From Sphingomonas paeninsulae (GTDB lineage: Bacteria; Pseudomonadota; Alphaproteobacteria; Sphingomonadales; Sphingomonadaceae): 64,000 nt of DNA. Shown here piece by piece: positions 40,494 to 50,412 of this stretch (position 1 is the stretch's first letter; every line of letters starts with the position of its first letter). The notes under the pieces are model-generated. The model worked only from the letters and a program-made list of their open reading frames with translations. It was not told the origin of the DNA and searched no databases. The stretch spans positions 1,426,001 to 1,490,000 of the forward strand of contig NZ_CP032829.1 of the NCBI RefSeq assembly GCF_003660165.1. The letters are read 5' to 3'. A program made the translations under genes and the position numbers.

Positions 40494-41783
40494 ATGCGTT
40501 GCTGGCCAACCTACGACACCATCTGGCGCTGGCATTTCTATGCCGGGCTGTTCTGTATCCCGTTCGTCCTGTGGCTCTCGCTGACGGGTTCGATCTACGC
40601 ATTTCGCCCACAGATCGAGCGGTTCATCGATCGGCCCTATGCGCATCTGAACGTTATCCATCCGGCTACCGCAGCGGCACAGGCAGAGGCGGCGGTGCGA
40701 GAGGTGCCGGGGTCGGAGTTGCTGCGTTACGAATTGCCCCTCACGCCCGATCAGGCGGCGCAGGTCATCGTCGGCAAGGGCGGCACCGAAACCCGCGTTT
40801 ACGTCCACCCTCAGACGCTGCAGATCCTGAAGACCGTCGTCGAGGATGACCGTCTGATGCGGACCATATTCCGGCTGCACGGCGAACTTCTGATCGGCAA
40901 TACGGGGTCGTATATTGTCGAACTCGCTGCGTCGTGGACGATTGTGATGATTGTGTCCGGCTTGTTTTTGTGGTGGCCGCGCGGAGGAGGTTTGGGTGGG
41001 ATCGTTTATCCGCGCCTTCGATCCGGAGGCCGTAGGTTCTGGCGCGATATTCACGGTGTCACTGGTTTTTGGGTGTCGTTCTTTGCGTTGTTTCTGTTGC
41101 TGTCGGGCCTGCCTTGGGCGGTCAGTTGGGGCGGCTATTTCAAGGCGGTCAGGACCGTGGTCGAGGGCGGGTCGGTCAAGCAGGACTGGTCCACCGGAAC
41201 GCCGGTGAGCGAGCACGCCGGACATGGCGGGATGGCGATGGCGCACCCGGTAATTTCCTATGCCGCGCTGGACCGGATGGTTGCGACTGTTGGCCCGTTG
41301 GCACTGGCACCGCCGGTGCTGATTTCTCCACCAGCGGGAGCGGGGCAGCCTTGGGCGGCGAAGTCGGATGCGGCCGATCGACCGTTGCGAATTGACCTGA
41401 CTTTGGACCCTGAGACCGGAGCCATTTTGTCTCGGAAAGACTTTGCCCAGCGTCGTTTGATCGACCGGATTATGGGTTATGGGATCGCGGTTCACGAGGG
41501 GCAGTTGTTTGGAATTGCCAATCAGTTGGTGAATGTTGCGACGGCGGGGGGATTGATTTTGTTGTCGGTCAGCAGTGTGATTTTGTGGTGGCGGAGGCGG
41601 CCTGAAAATACTCTTGGCGCACCGCCTGCCAGAGGGCGGAAGGGGTTGGCGATGGGATTTTTTGGAGTGTTGTTGGCCCTCGGGATTTTGTTGCCGTTGT
41701 TTGGGATTTCGATGCTGGTGGTGGTTGGGATGGAGCGGCTGGTGCTGCGGCGGATTCCGGGGTTAGGCGGTGGTTGGGAGTGA
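40494..41783 (+). CDS. PepSY-associated transmembrane protein (reductase-like)
   Basis: A 429-residue inner-membrane protein of the PiuB/PepSY_TM family. An N-terminal helix (WHFYAGLFCIPFVLWLSLTGSIYAF) precedes PepSY-like periplasmic domains, with helices near 140-165, 190-215, 345-365 and 385-410. FRLHGELL and the HGV(T)GFWVSF segment carry conserved His. These proteins accompany TonB receptors and are thought to reduce imported metal chelates. The gene follows the receptor directly. Start ATG 40494; a TTG two codons earlier overlaps the receptor stop. Confidence 0.88.
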   Translation: MRCWPTYDTIWRWHFYAGLFCIPFVLWLSLTGSIYAFRPQIERFIDRPYAHLNVIHPATAAAQAEAAVREVPGSELLRYELPLTPDQAAQVIVGKGGTETRVYVHPQTLQILKTVVEDDRLMRTIFRLHGELLIGNTGSYIVELAASWTIVMIVSGLFLWWPRGGGLGGIVYPRLRSGGRRFWRDIHGVTGFWVSFFALFLLLSGLPWAVSWGGYFKAVRTVVEGGSVKQDWSTGTPVSEHAGHGGMAMAHPVISYAALDRMVATVGPLALAPPVLISPPAGAGQPWAAKSDAADRPLRIDLTLDPETGAILSRKDFAQRRLIDRIMGYGIAVHEGQLFGIANQLVNVATAGGLILLSVSSVILWWRRRPENTLGAPPARGRKGLAMGFFGVLLALGILLPLFGISMLVVVGMERLVLRRIPGLGGGWE

Positions 41784-41876
41784 CCAATATTTAGGGCAAT
41801 CGAGAGGCCACGCGATTGGGGTTCTTGTGGCACGGTTATGGTGGGGGCGAGGGGCGGAGTTGCGCTTAATGGACCC

Positions 41877-41996
41877 TATTTGGTGTGTTTTCGGGGTGGA
41901 ATAGGCGCGTTTTGTCCTGATTGATGGCGTTTTGTGGCTTAGCGAGCGATTTTTGGGGGTCGTTTCATTGGACGTGGCGCGAGGTGGGGGTGTGCG
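41877..41996. repeat. Diverged direct repeat, copy 1
   Basis: About 120 bases align almost without gaps to 42468-42588, with roughly three quarters of bases matching by eye. Starts TATTTGGTGTGTTTTCGGGG. The copies lie 591 bases apart and each is followed by a BrnA-like C-terminal remnant, so a module seems to have been duplicated and then decayed. Confidence 0.6.
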
Positions 41997-42061
41997 AAGC
42001 CTGATCCGGTGTGGGCAGAAGAGGACAGAGCGGCCTTTATGAATGTGGTCCGACGGGTTGG

Positions 42062-42391
42062 ATGCCATCTGGGGGACAAGCGATCACAAAGGGCCGCGGC
42101 GTTACGGAGGTTGGATGGACCGATCCCGACGACGCGCCCGAACTGACCGACGCGTGGTCGACGGCGCCGAGATCCGTGTCGGGGGCAAGGTCATCCGGCC
42201 CGCGACGGGTGTTCTGGCAAAGGACGGCGTCCGCCTTGGCCGCCCGCCCGCCCGAACTTAGCTGGCGCGGCGTGGCGAAAGAGCAAGTCACCCTGCGCCT
42301 CGACCCCGATGTGATTGAGCGGTTTCGTGCCGATGGGCCGGGATGGCAGGGGCGGATCAATGGGGTGCTGCGGAAGGCGATGGGGCTTTAG
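42062..42391 (+). pseudogene. BrnA-like antitoxin, two compensating frameshifts, no BrnT partner
   Basis: BrnA antitoxins are ribbon-helix-helix-like proteins that neutralise the RNase toxin BrnT. The outer parts read in one frame: WTDPDDAPELTDAW, then KEQVTLRLDPDVIERFRADGPGWQGRINGVLRKAMGL in pieces to the stop at 42391. The 30-odd residues between (DGAEIRVGGKVIRPATGVLAKDGVRLGRPP, read in two parts) lie in another frame from about 42155 to 42260. Two indels that cancel would explain this. No brnT-like frame is found upstream. The start is uncertain (ATG 42062 or GTG 42011). Confidence 0.6.
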
Positions 42392-42459
42392 TGGGGTGGC
42401 TTCCAAGCACCGCGCGCGCGCACGATCACGGTGGAATCGGTAATCCTTATCGAGGGTAA

Positions 42460-42768
42460 AGGCTCCATATTCGGTGCGTTTTCGGGGGTGAACAGGCGGA
42501 TCTTGCGCTGATCGAAGTCATTTCGCAGCAGATCGAGCGATATTCGGCGGGCAACTTCATTGCACTTGGGGCGGAGTTAGGGGTTTGGGGCGGGAATCTA
42601 GACCGGGGCAAAGGACTGCCCTCATCGTGGCCACCGCCCGCACGCGGCGCGGCGAAAGAACAAGCCACCCGGCGCCTCGACCCCTATGTGATCGAGCGGT
42701 TTCGCGCCGATGGTCCGGGATGGCAGGGGCGGATCATTGGGATGCTGCGGAAGGTGATGGATCATTGA
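42460..42768 (+). pseudogene. Second BrnA-like C-terminal remnant
   Basis: An open frame of 102 codons with no ATG, GTG or TTG in its first half, ending in the BrnA-type tail YVIERFRADGPGWQGRIIG. The tail is clearly a copy of the end of the BrnA-like gene 360 bases upstream. The preceding 60 residues (DLALIEVISQQIERYSAGNF and on) are not recognised. It abuts the 3' end of the AT-rich nuclease-like gene. Probably a dead fragment. Confidence 0.55.
42468..42588. repeat. Diverged direct repeat, copy 2
   Basis: Partner of 41877-41996. Starts TATTCGGTGCGTTTTCGGGG. On the plus strand this copy reads openly into the BrnA-like remnant that follows; on the minus strand it also reads openly, with aligned codons in the two copies differing in part at third positions. 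Which strand was once coding cannot be decided by eye. Confidence 0.6.
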
Positions 42769-42787
42769 GTGGATGAAAAGAAGACAG

Positions 42788-44944
42788 TTAATTTAAACAA
42801 CATTTCTTAAACTTTTTACCACTTCCGCAAGGGCATAGGTCATTTCTACCAATTTTGACGTGCTTTGCGCGGCCACCTACAAACTCAGCGTTGCTTGTTT
42901 TGCTCATTTCTCGCGTTAGCCGATCATACTTTTCGTCCGGTTGCCACGGATCATCAAGCTTCAACCCAAACTTTGGCATTCCATCGTCAAATCGAACCGC
43001 TAGGCCAAACCAACTATCCGCCTTCAATATGTATTTTCTTAGTCGGCAATGCCCTCTCAGTCGGTCTGCTGCTTCAGCGTTAGGCAACTTACTGCAATGC
43101 ACAGTTATGCCAGTCTTCCCATCGTTGAACCCCATAGAAATATCATGGAGTTTACTGTCCATTCTGGCCGTCTTTGCTATTTGATCGATACCGTTGGTGA
43201 GATCTTTTAAGGTATCTTCCCCTAAAGTAAGCAGGGCGAAGCCCAAATCGACCAGCGCCGGTTGTGGTGCCGACTCAATAGATCTGATAATGCGGCCAAT
43301 AGTCAAATTTTGGAATTTAGTTAAAATTCCGGGCGGTGTTGCGACCCCTTCGATTCCTTCACGGCGGACCATCATCGCAACATCTATATCAACACCGAAA
43401 TCATCGGTAATCATGACCATATTCATATCGTCATCAAACCACAGATTCTTTTTGGGGTGGTATCCTAGTATCGTTATCTCATTAACGGATGAAACCTTTT
43501 CTAGGTAGTTTGCTCGCTGGTCGATGTAGCTTAGAAACCGCAGCGGTGTAGATAACATTTCTGTAGCTACATCGATAAAAAACACATCGCATACTAATGG
43601 TGGCTGAATAACATCGGATTGTTCAAATTTTAAAAACTGGCGACTTTGGAAAGACAGTGCTGGATAATGCTCAGACAACACCGTGCAAATGTAAATTTTC
43701 TTAAATTTTCCAAACTTTACATTTTGATGATCACCTATTTCAAAAACCGATTGGCTGTCGTCCAACCCCTTAGCGCATTTCAGGCCCTGATCATAAGCAT
43801 CTTGTACAGCTTTTTTAAAATCGGACTGTAACAGGATGTCGTTTCCTCGCCGACTTTCTAAATTAAGCTTTTTCGATTTACACTGAAATATAATTGCGCG
43901 ATCTGCAAATGTAACCAAAACGTCAATTTCACTTACACGGTCCTTGCCCTGTAGAATATTCACATTAGTGAATACGGACTCAGCTCCGAACACCTTTCTC
44001 AGCCTCTCGGCAACCATTTCCTCTGCGAAAAGACCTCTGTGATCTGAAGCGATTGATCTATATTTGGTATCTGCAATCAGCCAGTAAAATGGCGACTCGT
44101 ATAGCGACTCAACCAAAGCGTAGTGATTGAGTGACATGAAAGAATCGTGTGGTTGAGGTATTAAAGGAAAGGCATTTATAAGATTGAAGTCACCCACACT
44201 TGTATAGGCGATGTTAGTTGGGACAGCGTCTAGACTAAAAGCGGAAAGAACAGATCGGACTATATCTTCCGAAATTTCCAATTCACTGACAATCTCACTT
44301 ACACAAAATGTTAATCCAGGTAAAAATGTCCAAGTATCAATCGCCGATCGCCGAAAACCCTTGAAGTTTTCTTGCATCTTTCGATCTTGGAGGCTGTTAA
44401 CGGCCTGAATCACTGCTTGCGCCTGCTGGATGCTGAAGCCTCGGTTTTTCGTCAGCCAATCGTTATCTTTTGAGTAACGCGGCCCGGAAAAGTCCCTATA
44501 CTGGAAGCTATAAGCAGACTCGCCTCCGTAAAATATTGGTTCTCTGAGAACATCGGCGTTGGTGAAAGGACTATTTCCTGCTTCGATATTTTCTAGCGTC
44601 ATTCGCGCCATGAACGACTTTGAAAAAGCATCATGCAATTCTTGCAGAAGTCGTTCAGTATCGTTTATGAAACCCTGCATTATGTCGGGCGTCGGTAACT
44701 TTGTGTCGATCGGACATTTAACCATAAGCCCAATCAACAGCGCGATCTCTGTTCTTAACAATCTGCTCGGCTTGTATGACTTTATCATATCATCGGACGT
44801 CATTCCGTCCGGATCATAACTTATGAAATTGTCACGCCAACTGAAGTAAGCAAGAGCATGAACATAACCATCTGAGCGACAAAGCTGTTCTAAATCACTA
44901 AAGATTTCGTTCTCTGATCGTGCTTCAATCGACATTTCTGGCAT
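42788..44944 (-). CDS. NERD-like nuclease-domain protein with C-terminal SEC-C zinc motif
   Basis: A 718-residue protein of unknown function. In the middle a PD-(D/E)XK/NERD-like core is visible: Glu308/Glu309 in [10 protein letters not shown], Asp341 in SEIDVLVTF and Gln354-Cys355-Lys356 in IIFQCKSKK. The C-terminus is a SEC-C zinc-binding motif, [13 protein letters not shown] (Cys704, 706, 715, 716). The N-terminal 300 and the 380-690 regions match nothing I know. The DNA is strikingly AT-rich: 60-base lines starting at 43381, 43681 and 44041 count 37, 27 and 42 percent GC, against 67 percent for a line in uvrA (45361). It was therefore probably acquired by transfer. ATG 44944 follows GGGGG; a TTG four codons upstream is less likely. 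It lies between BrnA remnants and uvrA. A defence role is inference. Confidence 0.8.
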   Translation of the reverse strand: MPEMSIEARSENEIFSDLEQLCRSDGYVHALAYFSWRDNFISYDPDGMTSDDMIKSYKPSRLLRTEIALLIGLMVKCPIDTKLPTPDIMQGFINDTERLLQELHDAFSKSFMARMTLENIEAGNSPFTNADVLREPIFYGGESAYSFQYRDFSGPRYSKDNDWLTKNRGFSIQQAQAVIQAVNSLQDRKMQENFKGFRRSAIDTWTFLPGLTFCVSEIVSELEISEDIVRSVLSAFSLDAVPTNIAYTSVGDFNLINAFPLIPQPHDSFMSLNHYALVESLYESPFYWLIADTKYRSIASDHRGLFAEEMVAERLRKVFGAESVFTNVNILQGKDRVSEIDVLVTFADRAIIFQCKSKKLNLESRRGNDILLQSDFKKAVQDAYDQGLKCAKGLDDSQSVFEIGDHQNVKFGKFKKIYICTVLSEHYPALSFQSRQFLKFEQSDVIQPPLVCDVFFIDVATEMLSTPLRFLSYIDQRANYLEKVSSVNEITILGYHPKKNLWFDDDMNMVMITDDFGVDIDVAMMVRREGIEGVATPPGILTKFQNLTIGRIIRSIESAPQPALVDLGFALLTLGEDTLKDLTNGIDQIAKTARMDSKLHDISMGFNDGKTGITVHCSKLPNAEAADRLRGHCRLRKYILKADSWFGLAVRFDDGMPKFGLKLDDPWQPDEKYDRLTREMSKTSNAEFVGGRAKHVKIGRNDLCPCGSGKKFKKCCLN

Positions 44945-45020
44945 ACAATCCCCCAATTACTGCGTGATTGCATGTTTGTCGCGCATTGGACAGCGAGTAC
45001 TTTGCTCGGTGTGACGCCCC

Positions 45021-47948
45021 CTACTCCGCCGCCACCTTCTCCTCGCGCCCGATCCCCAGCAGCGGTGCCAGATAATGACCGGTATAACTCCGCGGCTCCT
45101 TGGCGACCTTCTCCGGCGTGCCGACGGCGACGATCTCGCCGCCCTTGGTGCCGCCCTCTGGACCGAGGTCGATGACCCAGTCGGCGGTCTTTATGACTTC
45201 CAGATTATGTTCGATGACGACGACGGTGTTGCCCTGTTCGACGAGCGCGTGGAGGACTTCCAATAGCTTGCGGACGTCTTCGAAATGCAGGCCGGTGGTC
45301 GGTTCGTCGAGGATGTAGAGCGTGCTGCCGGTGGCGCGGCGGCTGAGTTCCTTGGCGAGTTTGACGCGCTGGGCTTCGCCGCCGCTGAGGGTGGTGGCCT
45401 GCTGTCCGACCTTCACATAGCCGAGGCCGACTTCGAGCAGCATCGCCATCTTGTCGCGGATGCCGGGGACCGCCTTGAAGAATTCGACCGCGTCCTCGAC
45501 CGTCATGTCGAGGATGTCGGCGATGCTCTTGCCCTTGAACTTCACCTCGAGCGTTTCGCGATTGTAGCGCGCGCCGTGGCACACGTCGCACGTCACATAG
45601 ACGTCGGGGAGGAAGTGCATCTCTATCTTTATGAGGCCGTCGCCGGTGCAGGCTTCGCAGCGGCCACCCTTTACGTTGAAGCTGAAACGGCCGGGTTTGT
45701 AGCCGCGCGCGAGGCTTTCGGGGAGTTGGGCGAACCAGTCGCGGATCTGGGTGAAGCTGCCGGTATAGGTCGCCGGGTTGCTGCGCGGGGTGCGGCCGAT
45801 GGGCGACTGGTCGATGTCGATGACCTTGTCGAGATATTGGAGGCCGTCGATCTTTTCATGGTGGCCGGCGAGCATCCGTGCGCCGTTGAGCGCGCGGGCC
45901 GACGCGGCGTAGAGCGTGTCGATGGTGAAGCTGGACTTGCCCGAGCCGCTGACCCCGGTGATGCAGGTGAAAGTGCCGAGCGGGATGGACGCGGTGACGT
46001 CCTTCAGATTGTTCGCGCGGGCGCCGGTGACGGTGAGCTTCTTGCCGTTGCCCTTGCGCCGTTTTTCGGGGACGGGGACCGAGCGGCGGCCCGAGAGATA
46101 GTCGCCGGTCAGGCTGTCGGGGTTGTCGAGGATGTCCTGCAACGTGCCCTGTGCGACGATATGGCCGCCGTGGACGCCCGCGCCCGGACCCATGTCGACG
46201 ACATGATCGGCGGTGCGGATCGCGTCCTCGTCATGTTCGACAACGATGACGGTATTGCCGAGATCGCGCAGGCGGCGGAGCGTGATGAGGAGGCGGTCAT
46301 TGTCCTTTTGATGGAGGCCGATCGACGGTTCATCGAGGACGTAGAGGACGCCCGACAGGCCGGAGCCAATCTGGCTGGCGAGACGGATACGCTGAGACTC
46401 GCCGCCGCTGAGCGTGCCCGACGTGCGGTCGAGGTTGAGATAGTCGAGGCCGACATTGTCGAGGAAGCCGAGGCGTTCGACAATTTCCTTCAGGATGCGT
46501 TCGGCAATGGTGTTTTGCTGGGGTGTCAGATGGTCGGGCATCGCCTTGAAGAAAGCGAGCGCGGGGCCGACGGGGCGACGGGTGGACATGGAGATGTCCT
46601 CTCCGGCGATCTTTACCGCGAGAGCTTCGGGGCGGAGGCGGGCACCCTTGCAGACTTCGCAGGGCTGGGCGTTCTGGTACTTGTTCAGCTCCTCTCGCAT
46701 CCAGGCGGATTCGGTGGAGAGCAGGCGGCGGTCGAGGTTGCCGATGACGCCCTCGAACGGTTTCTTGACCTCATAGGATTTGCGGCCGTCGATGAACTTC
46801 AGGACGACGGGTTCGCCGTTGGTTCCGTAGAGGATGGCGGTGACGGCGGCTTCGGGGAGCTGGTTCCAGGGGGTGTCGAGCGCGAAGTCGTAGTGGCGCG
46901 CGAGCGAGCCGAGGACCTGCATGTAATAGGGGCTAGGCGGGTTGGATTTCGCCCAAGGCACGACCGCGCCCTGTTTGATGCTGAGGTTTTCGTTGGGGAC
47001 GACGAGCTGTGGGTCGAAGTGGAGCTTTTCACCAAGGCCGTCGCAGGCGGGACAGGCTCCCTGTGGCGCGTTGAACGAGAACAGGCGGGGCTCGATCTCG
47101 GCAATGGTGAAGCCGGAGACGGGGCAGGCGAACTTCTGGCTGAAGGTGATGCGGCCATCGGGTGCGTGTTCGCCGGCGACGAGTTTCTTTTTCTTGTCGG
47201 CGTCGGTGGCGGGAGCAGTTTCGGTCGCGGCGTCGGCGGGATCGACATAGGCGAGGCCGTCGGCGAGTTTCAGCGCGGTTTCGAAGCTGTCGGCGAGGCG
47301 TGATTCGATGCCTTCGCGGACGACGATGCGATCCACCACGACTTCGATGTCATGTTTGTATTTCTTGTCGAGGACGGGGGCTTCGTCGATCTCGTAATAT
47401 TGGCCGTCGATGCGGACGCGGGTGAAGCCGACGCGCTGCCATTCGGTGAGTTCCTTGCGATACTCACCCTTGCGACCGCGGACGACGGGGGCGAGCAGGA
47501 ACAGGCGCGTACCCTCTGGCAGGGCCATGACGCGGTCGACCATCTGGCTGACCTGTTGCGCGCTGATCGGCAGGCCGGTGGCGGGCGAATAGGGGATGCC
47601 AACGCGCGCCCACAACAGGCGCATATAGTCGTAGATTTCGGTGACGGTGGCGACGGTCGAGCGCGGGTTGCGGCTGGTCGTCTTCTGTTCGATGCTGATC
47701 GCGGGGGACAGGCCCTCTATGTGATCGACATCGGGTTTTTGCATGAGTTCGAGGAACTGGCGTGCGTAGGCGGACAAGCTCTCGACATAGCGGCGCTGAC
47801 CCTCTGCATAGATGGTGTCGAAGGCGAGGGAGGACTTGCCGCTGCCCGAGAGGCCGGTGATGACGGTCAGGGTCTCGCGCGGGATGTCGAGCGAGATGTC
47901 CTTGAGGTTATGCTCGCGCGCGCCGCGAACGCTGATGTGGGTAAGCAT
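45021..47948 (-). CDS. uvrA: Excinuclease ABC subunit UvrA
   Basis: DNA-damage sensor of nucleotide excision repair, an ABC-type ATPase dimer of 975 residues. Walker A 1 is GLSGSGKSS at about 32-40. The first zinc module lies in [11 protein letters not shown] and the second in [11 protein letters not shown]...[12 protein letters not shown] signatures are [12 protein letters not shown] and [12 protein letters not shown], with the second Walker [12 protein letters not shown] choose ATG 47948 ([14 protein letters not shown]); the longer frame adds unlike residues. Confidence 0.97.
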   Translation of the reverse strand: MLTHISVRGAREHNLKDISLDIPRETLTVITGLSGSGKSSLAFDTIYAEGQRRYVESLSAYARQFLELMQKPDVDHIEGLSPAISIEQKTTSRNPRSTVATVTEIYDYMRLLWARVGIPYSPATGLPISAQQVSQMVDRVMALPEGTRLFLLAPVVRGRKGEYRKELTEWQRVGFTRVRIDGQYYEIDEAPVLDKKYKHDIEVVVDRIVVREGIESRLADSFETALKLADGLAYVDPADAATETAPATDADKKKKLVAGEHAPDGRITFSQKFACPVSGFTIAEIEPRLFSFNAPQGACPACDGLGEKLHFDPQLVVPNENLSIKQGAVVPWAKSNPPSPYYMQVLGSLARHYDFALDTPWNQLPEAAVTAILYGTNGEPVVLKFIDGRKSYEVKKPFEGVIGNLDRRLLSTESAWMREELNKYQNAQPCEVCKGARLRPEALAVKIAGEDISMSTRRPVGPALAFFKAMPDHLTPQQNTIAERILKEIVERLGFLDNVGLDYLNLDRTSGTLSGGESQRIRLASQIGSGLSGVLYVLDEPSIGLHQKDNDRLLITLRRLRDLGNTVIVVEHDEDAIRTADHVVDMGPGAGVHGGHIVAQGTLQDILDNPDSLTGDYLSGRRSVPVPEKRRKGNGKKLTVTGARANNLKDVTASIPLGTFTCITGVSGSGKSSFTIDTLYAASARALNGARMLAGHHEKIDGLQYLDKVIDIDQSPIGRTPRSNPATYTGSFTQIRDWFAQLPESLARGYKPGRFSFNVKGGRCEACTGDGLIKIEMHFLPDVYVTCDVCHGARYNRETLEVKFKGKSIADILDMTVEDAVEFFKAVPGIRDKMAMLLEVGLGYVKVGQQATTLSGGEAQRVKLAKELSRRATGSTLYILDEPTTGLHFEDVRKLLEVLHALVEQGNTVVVIEHNLEVIKTADWVIDLGPEGGTKGGEIVAVGTPEKVAKEPRSYTGHYLAPLLGIGREEKVAAE

Positions 47949-48099
47949 GGGGCTGTTTGTTCCAGATTTGTTCGCGTGACGCAAGTCGCACAACGGCAAA
48001 CGGCCACCATTGCTGGCGGCCGTCGGACGTTTTCCCGATCAGGCCAAGTTCCGGCCCGATATGGGGATGAAAAATAAGGATTAAAGCCCGGATGCAGAC

Positions 48100-48444
48100 T
48101 TAACCGTCGTAGTCGGCACCCAGATTCTGGTTGCGCGGTGGTGCGGCGGCGGTGAGGCGAAGGGCCTCTGCCGACTGAGCCAGCGAGCCCATTTCATCAA
48201 CGGCATCGTCGTCGTCGATCCGAACACGCTGCATGTTGCTGATCGTCGATTCGCGGAGTTCCTCTGGCTGGACCAGCTCATCGGCGATCTCTCGCAAAGC
48301 AACGACCGGATTTTTATCACGGTCGCGATCGACAAGCAGTTCGGCACCGCCCGAGATCTGACGTGCGCGCTGTGCAGCGAGCAGAACCAGATCGAACCGG
48401 TTGGGAATCTTGTCGACGCAATCTTCAACTGTCACGCGCGCCAT
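48100..48444 (-). CDS. rpoZ: DNA-directed RNA polymerase subunit omega
   Basis: Small RNA polymerase subunit of 114 residues that aids assembly and binds ppGpp in some bacteria. The N-terminus [29 protein letters not shown] (given here in part) and [12 protein letters not shown] are the omega signature. ATG 48444 is the conserved start; the upstream extension reads into the cls-like promoter region. The C-terminal tail is acidic and Ala-rich, as in relatives. It is divergent from the phospholipase D gene. Confidence 0.95.
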   Translation of the reverse strand: MARVTVEDCVDKIPNRFDLVLLAAQRARQISGGAELLVDRDRDKNPVVALREIADELVQPEELRESTISNMQRVRIDDDDAVDEMGSLAQSAEALRLTAAAPPRNQNLGADYDG

Positions 48445-48542
48445 GAACGCTTCCTCTTCGAACCATCGGTAAGTGCAAGCGGGCCGCGTAGCAGGCGGGG
48501 GGCGGGATTGCAACATTCACGTATTCCGGCCAACGCCTTTGC

Positions 48543-49684
48543 ATGGAGCGGAAACGCAACGTCGCGGGGAACCGGCTGACGGTGATCGAGAGTGGGGCCG
48601 AACGGCTGGATGCGCTGATCGGCCTGATCGATGGTGCTACGGTCAGCCTGCGTGTGCTTTATTATATTTATGCAGACGATCGGGCGGGCAAGCGGGTGCA
48701 TCATGCGCTGCTGTCGGCGGCGGCGCGGGGGGTTCAGACGTCGTTGATCGTCGATGGCTTTGGCAGCGATTCGACCCGGCATGAGGATTTCTTTCAGCCG
48801 TTGCGCGATGCGGGCATTTCGGTTTGCGCTTTTTCTCCGCGCTGGGGGCGGCGTTATCTGTTGCGTAATCATCAAAAGCTGGTGCTGGCCGACGAGGCGC
48901 GGGCGATCATCGGTGGGTTCAATGTGTCCGATGACTATTTCTCCGACACGGGGGAGACTGCGTGGCGCGACCTTGGCCTGATGGTGGAGGGAGAGGCGGC
49001 AAAGCGGCTGAGCGGGTATTATGATGTGCTTCAGAGATGGACGAAAGCGCCGACGTCGAAAATGAAGACGCTGCGGCGGGCGTTGCGGACGTGGAGCAAC
49101 CCGGATGGGCAAGTGCGCTGGCTGTTGGGTGGGCCGGCGCGGCGTATGTCGCCCTGGGCGAAGGCGGTGCGGACCGACATGCGGGCGGCTGGGCGGGTCG
49201 ATATGATCGCGGCCTATTTTGCACCGAGTCCGGCGATGCTGAGGCGGATCGACCAGCTTGGTCTGGGGGGGAGGCGCGGATCGTGACCGCGTCGAAAACC
49301 GACAATCCAGCAACCATCGGTGCGGCGCGGTTTACCTATGCGGGGCTGCTGCGAAAGGGGGTGCGGATTTTCGAATACACGCCGTCGCGGCTGCACACGA
49401 AACTCTATGTGATCGACGATGCGGTCTATATCGGCAGCGCGAATTTCGACGTGCGCAGTCTGTTCCTGAATCTGGAAATCATGCTGCGGATAGAGGACGC
49501 CGCGTTCGCCGACGCCATGCGGGCGTACATCGACGGCGAAGTGGGACAGTCAGTCGAACAGAAACTGACCGACTATTCCGGGTGGCGTACGGTCGGCGCA
49601 CGAATGCGCTATGCCCTGTGTTATTTCGTGGTGGCCGTCGCGGATTATGGCGTGTCGCGAAGGCTCAACTTTGGCGTCGAGTAA
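48543..49684 (+). pseudogene. Cardiolipin-synthase-type phospholipase D, one frameshift (probable sequence error)
   Basis: PLD-superfamily enzyme with two HKD motifs, NHQKLVLAD...GGFN and LHTKLYVIDD...GSANFD, the layout of cardiolipin synthase and related phosphatidyltransferases. The first half reads from ATG 48543 and stops just after the seven-G run at 49265-49271. One added G continues as GLGGEARIVTASKTDN and gives a 380-residue protein. No membrane anchor is seen at the N-terminus. It converges with a phospholipid-methyltransferase-like gene, the stop codons being adjacent, which suggests shared lipid metabolism. Confidence 0.85.
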
Positions 49685-50299
49685 TTACTCTTTCCACGCC
49701 CACCAAAGCTGAGCGGGCGGGACGTTCCAGAATTCCATTGCGTGATCGATATGATCGAACTGACGCGCGATGAAGTTACGGACGGTCGGGTTATACTGAT
49801 AAACCAGAAACGCCCCACCGACGCGCAGGATGCGCTTGGTTGCAGCGGCAATCGCATCGCCAACGCCGGGAGGCAAAGTCGAAAACGGCAGGCCCGAGGC
49901 AATGTAATCGGCGTGTTCGAACCCGGCATCGGTCACATAGCGTTCGACATCGGTCGCCGATCCGCAAATCGCGCGGAAGCGCGGGTCGTGGATGGTTTCC
50001 TTCAGATAAGCGACGAAATCGGGATTGGTGTCGATGACAAGCAACATCCCGTCAGGTGCCAGTTTATCCAGAATCGGCTGGCAAAAGGTGCCAACGCCGG
50101 GACCATATTCGACAAACAGCTTGGTATTGGCCCAATCGACGCGGCTCAGCATCTTGCGAATGAGCCGATCCGACGACGGGATGATCGACCCCACCATCAC
50201 CGGATTTTTCAGGAATCCTGAGAGGAACATTCCCTTTGGCGTGCGTGGCAAGCGGAAACCGCGCGATCGTTTCATCACCTTGGCGGACGAGAGCGGCAT
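49685..50299 (-). CDS. PmtA-like class I SAM-dependent methyltransferase
   Basis: A 204-residue Rossmann methyltransferase. Motif I is FVEYGPGVGTF, then LLVIDTNPDFVAYL and ASGLPFSTLPPG, resembling the phospholipid N-methyltransferase (PmtA) and the KsgA-type fold. PmtA would convert phosphatidylethanolamine to phosphatidylcholine. FLSGFLKNPVMVGSIIPSS before motif I is typical of this group. I choose ATG 50299. It converges with the phospholipase D gene. The substrate is inferred from similarity only. Confidence 0.72.
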   Translation of the reverse strand: MPLSSAKVMKRSRGFRLPRTPKGMFLSGFLKNPVMVGSIIPSSDRLIRKMLSRVDWANTKLFVEYGPGVGTFCQPILDKLAPDGMLLVIDTNPDFVAYLKETIHDPRFRAICGSATDVERYVTDAGFEHADYIASGLPFSTLPPGVGDAIAAATKRILRVGGAFLVYQYNPTVRNFIARQFDHIDHAMEFWNVPPAQLWWAWKE

Positions 50300-50412
50300 G
50301 AGTTTCCTTTGAGCAGCACCGACATCAAGAGGCCCCGTTCGCAAATACGGGTTCCGAGTGCAAGTGATTGGTATAGGTTACAGTGCGACCGTCCCGCGAT
50401 GAACACGTCTGG

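Noticed and set aside
42011-42391. Intact 126-residue protein as read in one frame
   Set aside because: The central part has BrnA-like sequence only in another frame, so the single-frame product is not a real conserved protein.
41784-45020. Prophage or transposon carrying the AT-rich gene
   Set aside because: No integrase, transposase, terminal inverted repeat or target duplication found; only composition and remnants suggest transfer.
45285-47303. 672-codon open frame opposite uvrA
   Set aside because: Mirror of uvrA codon bias (Ala/Gly/Glu/Asp-rich) with no domain signature; uvrA is unmistakable on the other strand.
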